The translations under genes were made by a program, and so were the position numbers. Below are positions 22,563 through 32,410 of a DNA stretch of 64,000 nucleotides, piece by piece. The notes beneath the pieces are model-generated. The model was not told the origin of the DNA. It ran no database searches and saw only the letters and a list, made by a program, of their open reading frames with translations. The DNA comes from JAEXNA01 sp041676625 (GTDB lineage: Bacteria; Vulcanimicrobiota; Xenobia; Xenobiales; JADMJV01), in assembly GCA_041676625.1 (NCBI GenBank), contig JBAYRN010000002.1, forward strand, positions 59,700-123,699, written 5' to 3'. Position 1 is the stretch's first letter, and each line of letters starts with the position of its first letter.

Positions 22563-25500
22563 GTGAGTCAAGCCACCGCTCTCCTGGCAGACGCCGAGAG
22601 TTCGATCTCCGCTGGTGCGTGGGATCAGGCCCTCGATCAGCTTGAGAAGCTGAAGCAGAGTGAGCCACAGGAGCCAAATGTTTATAATCGATTAGCTCAC
22701 GTTCTAGCGGTTCGTGGGAGGTTTCGTTCGGTGATCTCAACCTACGTCGAACTGATCGAGGTATTGGTCGGCGCTGAGCAACTCCCGGAAGCCGAGGATG
22801 CGATCAGGAGAGTCCTCTCTCTGAACCCCGAGTGCATTGAAGCTCGCGAGAAGCGAGTTGATATTGAACGACGGAGGGGGCATACCGATCGGGCGGTTTA
22901 TTTGGCTCGCGAATTGGCTCGCCTTTGCATCGAGCAAGGGGACGGGGACCGATCGATTCGGCTACTCCAAGATGCCCAGAGAGAGCAACCAGAGAATCTC
23001 GACATCTCTCTGGAACTGGCGGAGATGTTTGTTTCCCACGGCCAGATCCAGGATGGAGCCAATCAGTACCGGAAAGTGGCCAACGCTTTTCAGGAGGCCG
23101 GCAATATTGCTAAAGCCGCAGAGGCTTACCGCCGGATGAAGGTGGTTCAATCGGACGACCCCGAGGTGTTGCTGACGCTCGGCCGTCTTTATACCGAACT
23201 GGGCAAGTTGGACGAGGCTGAACAAGAGTTTCGGTCTGTTTTGCGGCACGACCTGGAGCATCAGGATGCGCTTCTTGAATTGGGGTTGGTGTGCCAACTG
23301 AAGGGGCGATTCCGGAGCGGGTTGCTGGCATTTAATAAGGTTCTACAGAATAATCCCAAACTGGCCAAGTCCATGCGTAAGTTGGGAGAACTCAATCTCT
23401 CCATGGGCAAGCAAGACGAGGCGGTTCAGCACTTCTTGGAGGCTGCCCAGGCTTACTTGGAGAGCGACGAGAAGGATGAGGCGATAGAGGTTTACCAGAT
23501 CGTCCTCGGTGTAGAGGAAGGAAACGCCCAGGCTCAGCAAGGTCTGACGAACTTGGGAGCACCGGCCGAACCGAAGGAGTTCGTACCTCCTTTGCCCCCT
23601 ACACCGCCCGAGGAAGAACCTCCAACCCCCGAGGCTGCTCCCATCTCGGCTATCGACATGATGCCCGAGCCACCGCCTTCGGCGATGCCAGGGGTTGCGG
23701 ATTCGCCGGCTGAGCCGGAAGCCCCCGCGTCTAAGAAACTGGCCCCCGGGGGAGGTCAGAATAATTCTGGAGCCGCTAAAACGAAATCCAAGAGGAAAGG
23801 TTTGATTTCCGGAGGGCTTCTGAGAAAGGGACTTGTTGATCCCTCTGGTGGTCCGGGGGGGGGCAAGCCTATGTTGGGTAAGCCGTCTCTGGGTGGTGGC
23901 GGCGGCTCGATGCGAGCCGGTTTGAGGCGACCCGGTTTGGGGATGAAAGGCGGCGCTTCCGATAAGCCAATGATGGGTGAAGGGAAGCCGACCTTGAGTC
24001 GCCGTCGGCCCGAACCGGAACCAGAGCTGGATCCGGATCCCGTGGATGATGGGCTGGAAACCGGGGTAGGGATCCTGTTCGACGATGAAGACTCAAGTTC
24101 TGCGGAGCTAGATTTTGGTTCGACGGGGGATGACTTGTTTGCTGAAGAGTCTTCGCTTGGAGAGCATCTGGGGGAGTCTCTCTTTGTGGACGACTCTGAA
24201 CCCGCGCCGCCGACTGCTCCGGTAATTCCGGCAGACCCTGGAGAGTCGGGAGTCTTCTCGACGAGTAGCTTGAAAGTCGACGATGAAGGGGACGACCTCT
24301 TTAACATGGGCTCCGCGGGAGACCTTTTCGGGGAGGAAGGGTCCTCCGATGGTGGCAGTCTTTTCGGGGACGAAGATGTTGGTGAAAGCCTATTCGGGGA
24401 TACCGATGTTGGAAACGATCTCTTCGACGATGGGGGGCAGAGTTCTTCGCTGCAGCAACCGGCGGACGGAGACTCCGACCTTTTTGAAGGAGAGCAGTTC
24501 GATAATCTTTTCGAAGAAGGAGAAGGGGGAGACCAGATTTCGTCTTCTGACACCATTGGTTCTTTCACCCGACCTGGACCCAGTGAAGACCTCTTCGCTC
24601 CCGAATCTGAAGGAGGAGGCGGCGAAGATGCGGGCTTTGGCAGCATGTTTGAGGAGGAAGCTACAGCTCCCGAGAGCGGTTCATTTTCCTTTGACGAGCC
24701 GGATGAAAGCGAGCAGCTCGAAGCCGGCGACAGCGGGCTCTTTGCTGAAGATGCTAGCGGCGGCTCCGATCTTTTCGGAGAAGAACTTTTTGCAGCGGCG
24801 GCAACCGGTTTCGATGAGCAATCCTCGGCGGAAGAGGATGATCTGTTTTCGGGGGGTGACCTGTTTGCAGACTCCAAACCCGAGCCATCTAAGAGTGACA
24901 GCGTGGAAGGTTCTCTGTTTGACGATCCGGAGCCGGACGACCAATCCGGGCTGGACGGGTTGTTCGATGAACCGGCTCTAGAAGAAAAGGAATCGGTGGG
25001 ACTTTTCGAGGAATCATCCTCTTCGGATCTGTTCGGGGGAGACGACCTTTTTGGTGATATGGAACCGATCCACGAAGAAGCTCAGGTTCCGGTTGCCCAT
25101 CTAGAAGTAGCCCGGGAGGAGGAGGAGTTCGACCTCTTTTCTGAGCCGGATGAGGCATCTCATGCCAGTTTCGAAGCGTCTCCAGAGGAAGTTCCTCAAG
25201 TCGAAATGGGCGGCGGACTTTTCGACGGTTTCGAAGGCAGTGATGAAGATTCGAGCGGATTGTTTTCCGAGACTGATACGGGAGGGCTTTTCGATGAAGA
25301 ACCCCCGGCGGAGAGCTTGTTCGGAGACGAAGGAGCGAGCGTGGACCTTTTCGCTGAGCCCCTGGATTCTGGTGGAAATTTCAGCGAGACGTCTTTAGAC
25401 ACGGCTGGTTCAACCTCTATGTTCGCTGAACCGGAAGAAGCTGATGATGGTGGGATGTTCGATATTCCTGGTCCGAGTGACGACTCTGCGAGCTTGTTCG

Positions 25501-28004
25501 ATGAGCCCGCCCCGGAGGCCGGTAGTGAAGGCGGATCTTTGTTCGATGAGTCGGCTATGGATGACTTCGCCTTTAGCGATCCGGATGACGGGGGTGGATT
25601 GTTTGATGCACTGCCTCTCGAGGAGACTGCACCTGCAGCACCGTTAGACCTCGACCTTCCTATGCCCGGCGACCCTCCCATGGTGGCGCAGGAGGCCGAG
25701 AGTTTATTTGAAACAGCGGTAGCGGTAGCAGAAGCCGAAGACACGGACGATCTGTTCGCGGCGGTGGAGCCTGCTTGGGGAGATGAAGACGCCCTGACCA
25801 TTGATAAACTTAGAGCTGAAGAGATGGCGCGAGTCGCTGACTCGCCGGTGGCTGAACCGGCTGATTCTCCAGAGTTTATGATGCTCTTGGAGGCGACCCT
25901 GCCTAAGGCTGAAGAGTCGATCGAGGATCTGCTTCAGCAAGAGCCTCCCGAGCCTGATTTGGATCCAATTTCATCAATACCAGAGGACGATGGAGGTCTT
26001 TTCGACGAGCCACCGCTGGAAGCTGAAGCTGAGGGTCTCTTCGATGAGCTTGTCGCCTCCGAAGAGTTGTCCGTTGCTGATTCCTTTGAAGAGCCGGAGC
26101 CGGTCGACGAAGGACCGCAGATTTTGGGGAAACCCAAGGTTTCGTTGTCGATCGAAGACGAGTCTCCAGCCCAGGATACGGAGTTGGCGAATAAGCTCGA
26201 TTCCAGCCTGGCCGGGGCCGATGTGGCCGCCAAGATCAACGCTTACCGGAAAGCCTTGGAGGACTCCCCAGATAACCTGGTCATGAGAACCAGACTTGCG
26301 GATATTCACCTTAAGTACGGCATGCTCGAAGACGCTCTGGTGGTGTATCGACAGGTTATTCGGAGAAATTCGGAATCGATTCCGCTCTTGCATCGTGTCA
26401 TTCAAGCTGAGTTCTGGAATGAAAATTATGCCGAAGCTGGTGAATCTTTACTGGCCCTGGCCAAGCTTCATCTCAAACGGGGAGAGCACCACGACGCTCT
26501 GGATATCTTACAGTCGGTCCTGTCCTTGGATTCTCATCACTTCGAGGCCCGTAAGGTTCTGGTCTCAGTGTTTACGTCGCTCGATGAGAGTAAGCTTGCG
26601 GCTCACCATCTGCGACAACTGGCCGAGACGGCACTGACCAAGGGCGAAGTCGACGAAGCCGTGTCCGCCTTTCAGCAACTCCTGGAGATCTCCAACGACC
26701 CTGTCTTCGAGGAACGTCTGGCACAGATTTACGAAAGTAAAGGCGACATGGATCGGGCCCTCCGGAGCTTTCAAAGTCTGGTGATCCGTTATCAGCAAGA
26801 AGAGCGATGGGAAGAGGCCGCCCGGGTCACCGAGAGGATCGTGGAGCTCAATCCTGAGTTGCTGGAAGACCGGGGTGGGCTGGTCGAACTTTACAAGAAG
26901 CTGGGCATGAGCGAAAAGGCCATGGAGCAACAGTTCCGTCTGGCTCACGCCTACCAGGAGCGGGGTGACCTGGAGCCGGCTATTCGTCTCTACGAAGATG
27001 TTTTGGGACACCAGCCGCACAACCAGAACGCTCGCAGACTGCTGGTGGATGCCTATCTTGATTCCAACCACGTGGGGGCTGCTCTGGAGCAGGCGGAAGC
27101 TCTTACAGAATATTATCTGGGAACAAAGGACCACCAGACGGCCATCGAGTTGTACTCTCGCCTGGTTGAGGCCGATTCCGAGAACGTGGAACTGCAGGAG
27201 CGGTTGGTTAAGTTTTACGGGTTGGCCGGAGATCTCGAGAATGCTCGCTTGCGTTGGATCGGGTTGGCCGACCTGCACGAGAGCAGAGAGCGTTACGACA
27301 AGGCTGCAGAGGCGATTCAACGGGCGCTCGAGTTGGATGAGAGTCAGATTGAGCTTCAGAATAGGTTGGCTTTGCTTTTTACCGAGAAGATCGGTGACAA
27401 AGTTGCTGCGCTCACTCAACTGCGCAAGCTTTTCCAAATGGCTCCCGACCGTCTCGACGCTGTGCGGATGTACATCGATATCTTGCTCAAGGAGGAGCAG
27501 GTTTCAGAGGCTGGTTTGGTTCTGCAACAACTCGAACAAGCCGGGGGGGAAAGCGCGAGCATCAAAAACGGTGTAATCGAGTCCCTCAAGGCTAGAGTGG
27601 AGGGCAATCCCACGGACCTTAAGGAACGCTTCAACTACGGAGAACTCTGCTATCACCTGGGTGACCTTGACCACGCCATCGAGCAATTTCAACAGACCCG
27701 TCGAAGCCCTGATTTCGAACTGATGTCCTACAATATGCTGGGTCTTTGTTTCGCCAAGAAGAAGGGCTTCAATATGCTCGGCCTGGCTATCAATCAGTTT
27801 AAGAAGGGTCTGGAGACCAGGGGGCACAACGAGCAAGCCTATCTGGAACTCCGCTACAATCTGGCCCAGATCCAGTATCAGAACGGACGACTTGCTGAGT
27901 CCCTCAATGAATTCAAAGAGTGCTATCGGGTGGATATCGCTTATCGCGATGTGCGTAGCTGGATCGAGAAGATAGAATCGGAGATGGCCGGCGCGGGCTC
28001 GTAA
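22563..28004 (+). CDS. Giant TPR protein with acidic LF-motif linker
   Basis: About 1813 residues. The N-terminal part (about 1-330) is TPR repeats, for example ALDQLEKLKQSEPQEPNVYN and LLTLGRLYTELGKLDEAEQEF. Then come a Pro/Glu segment and a basic Gly-rich patch (about 400-480; GLISGGLLRKGLVD, GGGKPMLGKPSLGGGG). A long acidic, disordered region (about 500-1180) repeats short LF motifs such as GLFDE, SLFGDE and DLFAE. The C-terminal third (about 1210-1810) is again TPR. No signal peptide or membrane segment is seen, so it should be cytoplasmic. GTG 22563 is chosen because AGGGAGG lies 8 bases upstream. A scaffold role is inferred from architecture; the family is not one I know. Confidence 0.8.
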   Translation: MSQATALLADAESSISAGAWDQALDQLEKLKQSEPQEPNVYNRLAHVLAVRGRFRSVISTYVELIEVLVGAEQLPEAEDAIRRVLSLNPECIEAREKRVDIERRRGHTDRAVYLARELARLCIEQGDGDRSIRLLQDAQREQPENLDISLELAEMFVSHGQIQDGANQYRKVANAFQEAGNIAKAAEAYRRMKVVQSDDPEVLLTLGRLYTELGKLDEAEQEFRSVLRHDLEHQDALLELGLVCQLKGRFRSGLLAFNKVLQNNPKLAKSMRKLGELNLSMGKQDEAVQHFLEAAQAYLESDEKDEAIEVYQIVLGVEEGNAQAQQGLTNLGAPAEPKEFVPPLPPTPPEEEPPTPEAAPISAIDMMPEPPPSAMPGVADSPAEPEAPASKKLAPGGGQNNSGAAKTKSKRKGLISGGLLRKGLVDPSGGPGGGKPMLGKPSLGGGGGSMRAGLRRPGLGMKGGASDKPMMGEGKPTLSRRRPEPEPELDPDPVDDGLETGVGILFDDEDSSSAELDFGSTGDDLFAEESSLGEHLGESLFVDDSEPAPPTAPVIPADPGESGVFSTSSLKVDDEGDDLFNMGSAGDLFGEEGSSDGGSLFGDEDVGESLFGDTDVGNDLFDDGGQSSSLQQPADGDSDLFEGEQFDNLFEEGEGGDQISSSDTIGSFTRPGPSEDLFAPESEGGGGEDAGFGSMFEEEATAPESGSFSFDEPDESEQLEAGDSGLFAEDASGGSDLFGEELFAAAATGFDEQSSAEEDDLFSGGDLFADSKPEPSKSDSVEGSLFDDPEPDDQSGLDGLFDEPALEEKESVGLFEESSSSDLFGGDDLFGDMEPIHEEAQVPVAHLEVAREEEEFDLFSEPDEASHASFEASPEEVPQVEMGGGLFDGFEGSDEDSSGLFSETDTGGLFDEEPPAESLFGDEGASVDLFAEPLDSGGNFSETSLDTAGSTSMFAEPEEADDGGMFDIPGPSDDSASLFDEPAPEAGSEGGSLFDESAMDDFAFSDPDDGGGLFDALPLEETAPAAPLDLDLPMPGDPPMVAQEAESLFETAVAVAEAEDTDDLFAAVEPAWGDEDALTIDKLRAEEMARVADSPVAEPADSPEFMMLLEATLPKAEESIEDLLQQEPPEPDLDPISSIPEDDGGLFDEPPLEAEAEGLFDELVASEELSVADSFEEPEPVDEGPQILGKPKVSLSIEDESPAQDTELANKLDSSLAGADVAAKINAYRKALEDSPDNLVMRTRLADIHLKYGMLEDALVVYRQVIRRNSESIPLLHRVIQAEFWNENYAEAGESLLALAKLHLKRGEHHDALDILQSVLSLDSHHFEARKVLVSVFTSLDESKLAAHHLRQLAETALTKGEVDEAVSAFQQLLEISNDPVFEERLAQIYESKGDMDRALRSFQSLVIRYQQEERWEEAARVTERIVELNPELLEDRGGLVELYKKLGMSEKAMEQQFRLAHAYQERGDLEPAIRLYEDVLGHQPHNQNARRLLVDAYLDSNHVGAALEQAEALTEYYLGTKDHQTAIELYSRLVEADSENVELQERLVKFYGLAGDLENARLRWIGLADLHESRERYDKAAEAIQRALELDESQIELQNRLALLFTEKIGDKVAALTQLRKLFQMAPDRLDAVRMYIDILLKEEQVSEAGLVLQQLEQAGGESASIKNGVIESLKARVEGNPTDLKERFNYGELCYHLGDLDHAIEQFQQTRRSPDFELMSYNMLGLCFAKKKGFNMLGLAINQFKKGLETRGHNEQAYLELRYNLAQIQYQNGRLAESLNEFKECYRVDIAYRDVRSWIEKIESEMAGAGS
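24064..26100 (+). repeat. Degenerate LF-motif repeat region inside the TPR giant
   Basis: About 34 copies of x-Leu-Phe-x, mostly (D/S/G)LF(D/G/A/E) followed by acidic residues, plus three MF variants, spaced irregularly by 8-40 residues in a Ser/Gly/Asp/Glu-rich background. The codons differ between copies (TTGTTC, CTTTTC, CTCTTT, CTGTTC), so the repeats are kept by selection on protein rather than by recent DNA duplication. Confidence 0.8.
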
Positions 28005-28037
28005 AATGAAGAATCCATTGATCTCCTGGAGGAGAAA

Positions 28038-31000
28038 GTGACTGTAACCAATTCGCTGGAAATAGCTAACGCGTACGCGAATCAGGGTAGGTTTGACGAA
28101 GCGATCGAAGCTTATCAGGATGCTCTGAAGAGCGATCCGCACAATCTGGACGTTCGCGGCTATATCATCGCACTTTCTCTCAAGAGTGGTGTTTGGTCCG
28201 AGATCATTTCCCAGCACATGGAGTGTGCCGAGATTTTTCGACAGCGGGGCGACCTCGACGCTGCGGTCGATCGCTACCGAGAGGTGCTGCGGTTGGAAGA
28301 GACCGTCGAAAACCAGGGCTCGTCCCTTCGCGGTGCCGACGAGATCACTCAAGTCAAAGAGGCGGTTAAGCGCGTAAAGCCGGAAGTCTGCTTGCAGATC
28401 GGTCGGTATTTTCTGCAACGCAATGAGGTCGATCAGGCCGTTCAGTATCTTCGCAAAAGCATCGAGTTGGGACACGGCCCAGGGCGCTGGGAAGCCCACA
28501 TGTCTCTGGGCAAAGCTTACATGAATCTGGGGATGGACAAAGAGGCCATCGATCAGTTCCAGGAGGTTTCCCGACTGGCTCCCCACGAGGCTGCTCAGGC
28601 CTACGAGATGCTGGGGGAGATTTTTGCTCGAAAGAAAGGCCGGAGTGTCCAGAACACCAAGGTCTGGTTTCAGCACGCCGCCGAGATGTACATCAAAAAA
28701 GAGTTGCTGCCGGACGCCAGTCGAGCCTTCCTCCGGATTTTGGATCTCGAACCCGATAACCGCGACATTTTGCACTCCCTTGGTGATCTTTATGCCAAGC
28801 AAGAGAGAGTGCCCGAGGCCGTTGAAACCTATCGCAAATTGGCCGGCCTCTACACCGATAACAAGCCCCTTGACAAGGTCATCAACATTTACGAGACGGT
28901 CGTTTCCTGGGATCCCAAGGCTCGCTGGGCCATCGACCAGTTGATCGACATCTACGAGAATGTTCTAGAGCGCAACCCTACCAACATCAACATTCGAAAG
29001 CGCCTGGTCGATCATTTGCTATCGGTCGGCAAGGCCGAGGAAGTGACTCCGCACTATCTGCAACTGGCCAATGGCAATATTGAACGCGGGATGCTCGATG
29101 AGGCCGTGAAGTCGCTCCGGCGGTTGCTGGAATTGGACCGGGGGAACATCCCGGCTCGCGAGTTGCTGGGCGAGATTTATCTTAAGAAAGACATGCAGTA
29201 CGAGGCGCTGGAGACTTTTCAGCAGATCGTCAAACTGCATCGGGCCCAGGGAGATGAGCAGGCGGCGCTGGAGTTCCAGCAACGAATGGTGAAGTTCTTC
29301 CCGCAAGCCCAGGATCTGGTCTATCAGGTAGCCCTCTCTCTCAAGGAAAAGGGCGAGTTGGAAGGCGCGCTTCAGGAGATCGAAAGGATCGTCGCTCAGA
29401 AGCCCAATGACGACAAAGCCCTGGTTTACAAGGCGCAGATCTTGACCGATATGAAGCAGTTCGACCCTGCTATCCACACTTACGCACGCATCTTGCAGTT
29501 GGATCCCCAGCGAGTGGATATCAGAAAGTACGTCATCGATCTGTTGCTCCGTACCAACCGCCTGGACGAAAGCTCCCGGCAGATCTCAGTGCTGCCGGCT
29601 GACGACGAGGGCGTACTGGACCTGAGGGTTCGACTGATCTTGCTCAACATGGAGCGCCGTCGGCTGACCCAGGCCGAGCAAGAATTGGAGATGTTGCCCG
29701 AGGACAACGAAAAGAGGCTCCTGTTTCGCAAAGAACTGGTCAAACTTTATCTGGATGCCGGCCACCTCGAGAAAGCCTTTGAAGGGCTACCCCAGATTCC
29801 GCGCTCGGATCGGGAGCGCAACTCCCTGGTCACTCGCCTGTTGGAGATACCTCTGGCCAAGGGAGACCTGAAGCAGGCTGGAGAGACCATTCATCGCTTG
29901 CCCGAAGACGACCCTTTAAGGCTGTCGTTTCAGCGCCGTTTGATCGCGTCCTATCTGGAAGCCGGTCGGCTGGACGAAGCCTCCGAAGAGGTTGCGCGAC
30001 TTCCCGAGGAAGACGAGTCGCGGTCGAGCTTCGTGAGCCGAATGATTGCAGCTTTTCTGGCTCAAGGAGAACTCGAGGGAGCGGGCCGAGAGATCTACCG
30101 GTTGTCAGAGGGTGATCCGCTGCGGAACTCCTACATGGGCCAACTGATCGAGGCTTACCTCTCCAGCGGCGACATCGACCGAGCTGCCCAGGAGGTTCAG
30201 CAGCTCGCCCAGGATGACGAGATTCGCCCCCGCTACCACCGACGGATCGTTCAGGCTTATCTCAATGCCAACAGGTTCGAAGAAGCGGAACGAGATATCA
30301 TTGCACTCTCCGAAAACGACCCGGAGAAGCGCTCCTTTCTTCGCTTGCTCATTCAGAAGTATCTGACTCTGGGCCAGTTGGATCGGGTGCGTGACGTTGT
30401 AAACTTGATGCCCGATGACATGGAGGAGAAGAAGCAGTACCTGGACGGCCTGGTTCACAACTATCTCGACTCCGGGGACCTGGCGCGGGCTCGCCAGCAC
30501 ATCTACAGCATGGCGGAATCGGCCTCGGCTCAGGGGGATCACGTGGAGGCTGAACGGCTCTACCGGGAAATCCTGGCCTATCAGCCTGCCGATTCGGAAA
30601 TCCGCCTGAGGCTCTCTCAAGAGATGGCATCTCAGGGGCAGACCGAACGGGCCAGAGAAGGCATGCTGGTCCTGGCGGGCCGGTTTAATCAGGAGCGCAA
30701 CGTGACTTCAGCGGTCGACGTTTACTCTCGCATGGTCGACATGGACCCCACCGATTACAATGCGCGTTTCAAGCTGGGGCATCTGTGGGCAGAGCAAGGG
30801 CAAACCGCTCAAGCTCTGGAGCAGTTTGCGACGCTGGCCAAGGTTTATCTCGATGAAAATCTCCCGGACGTGGCTCATAAGGTCCTCGATCGGATCCTGG
30901 AACTCGATCCTAAAGACGTGGAGCATCGCCGTCAGGCCATCCGGTTGCTCATTCGGAATCTACGATTCGAGGAAGCTACCGAGCACTACCGTTCCCTCAT

Positions 31001-32408
31001 GTCGATCCATCTCGAGCGGGGCGAAGTGGATGAAGCGCAGGAGTGTGTCAAAGAGATCATCAACCTGCAGCCCCTCAATCTGGAATTGCGACAGAGTCTG
31101 GGTGGCCTATTCTTGCGGGCAGGTTTTCTAGAACAGGGCCAATCCTTGCTCGAGGAACTGTTCAGAGACGCCGAATCCAAGGGTGAACAGGAACGCATGC
31201 TGCGGATCTTGACCGAACTCAGTGATTCCTTTGAGCACAACGAGCAGTGGCAGACCTCTCTGGAGTACCGAGATAGGATGGCAGACCTGCTCAGTCGCCT
31301 CAATCGCAAGCAGGAGGGCAACCAGCAATACTACGAGATCACGAAGTCTTATCTCCTCCACAGTAATTCGGAGGAAGCTTCCATGACTCTGGACAAATTG
31401 GTGCAGAGTCTGGTCTCTAGCGGTGATTTGAGTGCGGGCTTGGAAAGCTTGGAGACTCTGGAAAACGAACTTGCCGCTGCGGATCGAAGCCGCATGGGTC
31501 TGATCGTGAAGCGCAAACGGGCTCATTTGCTGGAAGGACTCGGTCGAACTGAGGATGCGGTTTGGTTGCACCAGGACATCGCCAAGAATCTGGTCAGTCA
31601 CGGAGATTTCGAGGATGGCCTTCAGACCTACCGGGAGGCCGCCAGGCGGGCTGCCGAGGCGGGGATGGATGAACTCAGCATCGACATCCTTTTCGAGCAA
31701 GCGAGGGCTGCTATCTCCCACAAGGGACTCGAGGAGTCCCGAGGGATCCTGGAAGAGATTTTAAGCCGAGCAGGCCAGAAGCCCATGTATCTGGAGCGTC
31801 TGGGGGACGTGCTGTTCGATCAATACCTCTTCGAGGAAGCCCGACCTTTCTACCGGCAGGTCCTTGACCTCGAACCGGGTCGCTCCGACTCGCTTTCTCG
31901 AATCGCTATTATCTATGCCCGAGAAGGCCGACTGGAAGAGGCCGCCGATGTGGCCAAGCAGATCTTCAGCAAGGGACTCGTTTCTCGAATCATCAACGAG
32001 TACAAAAAGGCGACCTCGTTCACCAAGGGTGAGGCCAGCAGTCACATCCGACTGGGTCAGTTTTTTCGTCAGATGGGCTTTTTAGAAGAGGCTATACGGG
32101 AGTTTTTGCTGGCCTCCAAGGACAGCAACAAGTTTCTAACGGCTTCCAATTGTTTGGCGGAAAGCTTTCGGCAAAAAGGTTACCCGCAATTGGCGGTTAA
32201 GCAGTTCCAAAGGGCTTTGGAGCAACCGGGCTACCGCGACGAGGATTTCTTGGAGCTTCGCTTTAATCTGGCATGCACGCTCGAAGAGATGGGCCAGTTG
32301 CAACCTGCGCTGGCAGCTTTCCAGGAGTGCTATGTGATTGACATCAGATATAGGGATGTCGCTTCGCGGATAGAAGTCCTCATGGAGAAAATGCAGGCAG
32401 AATCATAA
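28038..32408 (+). CDS. Second giant TPR protein
   Basis: 1456 residues of almost continuous helical repeats. It starts with GTG at 28038 behind GGAGGAG, 33 bases after the first giant. Residues 1-510 are canonical TPRs (IANAYANQGRFDEAIEAYQDAL, DPHNLDVRG). Residues 519-824 are nine tandem 34-residue repeats of an unusual uniform type. Residues 830-1456 return to TPRs. Its last 50 residues (PALAAFQECYVIDIRYRDV) mirror the end of the first giant (ESLNEFKECYRVDIAYRDV), so the two share ancestry at the C-terminus. No signal peptide. Probably a cytoplasmic protein-interaction scaffold working with its neighbour. Confidence 0.85.
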   Translation: MTVTNSLEIANAYANQGRFDEAIEAYQDALKSDPHNLDVRGYIIALSLKSGVWSEIISQHMECAEIFRQRGDLDAAVDRYREVLRLEETVENQGSSLRGADEITQVKEAVKRVKPEVCLQIGRYFLQRNEVDQAVQYLRKSIELGHGPGRWEAHMSLGKAYMNLGMDKEAIDQFQEVSRLAPHEAAQAYEMLGEIFARKKGRSVQNTKVWFQHAAEMYIKKELLPDASRAFLRILDLEPDNRDILHSLGDLYAKQERVPEAVETYRKLAGLYTDNKPLDKVINIYETVVSWDPKARWAIDQLIDIYENVLERNPTNINIRKRLVDHLLSVGKAEEVTPHYLQLANGNIERGMLDEAVKSLRRLLELDRGNIPARELLGEIYLKKDMQYEALETFQQIVKLHRAQGDEQAALEFQQRMVKFFPQAQDLVYQVALSLKEKGELEGALQEIERIVAQKPNDDKALVYKAQILTDMKQFDPAIHTYARILQLDPQRVDIRKYVIDLLLRTNRLDESSRQISVLPADDEGVLDLRVRLILLNMERRRLTQAEQELEMLPEDNEKRLLFRKELVKLYLDAGHLEKAFEGLPQIPRSDRERNSLVTRLLEIPLAKGDLKQAGETIHRLPEDDPLRLSFQRRLIASYLEAGRLDEASEEVARLPEEDESRSSFVSRMIAAFLAQGELEGAGREIYRLSEGDPLRNSYMGQLIEAYLSSGDIDRAAQEVQQLAQDDEIRPRYHRRIVQAYLNANRFEEAERDIIALSENDPEKRSFLRLLIQKYLTLGQLDRVRDVVNLMPDDMEEKKQYLDGLVHNYLDSGDLARARQHIYSMAESASAQGDHVEAERLYREILAYQPADSEIRLRLSQEMASQGQTERAREGMLVLAGRFNQERNVTSAVDVYSRMVDMDPTDYNARFKLGHLWAEQGQTAQALEQFATLAKVYLDENLPDVAHKVLDRILELDPKDVEHRRQAIRLLIRNLRFEEATEHYRSLMSIHLERGEVDEAQECVKEIINLQPLNLELRQSLGGLFLRAGFLEQGQSLLEELFRDAESKGEQERMLRILTELSDSFEHNEQWQTSLEYRDRMADLLSRLNRKQEGNQQYYEITKSYLLHSNSEEASMTLDKLVQSLVSSGDLSAGLESLETLENELAAADRSRMGLIVKRKRAHLLEGLGRTEDAVWLHQDIAKNLVSHGDFEDGLQTYREAARRAAEAGMDELSIDILFEQARAAISHKGLEESRGILEEILSRAGQKPMYLERLGDVLFDQYLFEEARPFYRQVLDLEPGRSDSLSRIAIIYAREGRLEEAADVAKQIFSKGLVSRIINEYKKATSFTKGEASSHIRLGQFFRQMGFLEEAIREFLLASKDSNKFLTASNCLAESFRQKGYPQLAVKQFQRALEQPGYRDEDFLELRFNLACTLEEMGQLQPALAAFQECYVIDIRYRDVASRIEVLMEKMQAES
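29592..30509 (+). repeat. Nine tandem 34-residue TPR-like repeats
   Basis: Nine consecutive units of exactly 102 bases, without gaps, in the second TPR giant. Each begins like LPEDDPLRLSF and goes on like RRLIASYLEAGRLDEASEEV. The unit boundaries are at LPADD, LPEDN, IPRSD, LPEDD, LPEED, LSEGD, LAQDD, LSEND and MPDDM. The nucleotide sequences have diverged, so the array is old. Confidence 0.85.
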
Positions 32409-32410
32409 AA

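Noticed and set aside
23821..23960. Gly-rich basic patch of the TPR giant considered as a separate RGG-type gene
   Set aside because: The frame runs through without interruption from the N-terminal TPRs into the acidic linker.
27504..28802. Long open minus-strand frame spanning the junction of the two TPR giants
   Set aside because: The plus strand is clearly TPR coding across both genes; this is an antisense shadow.
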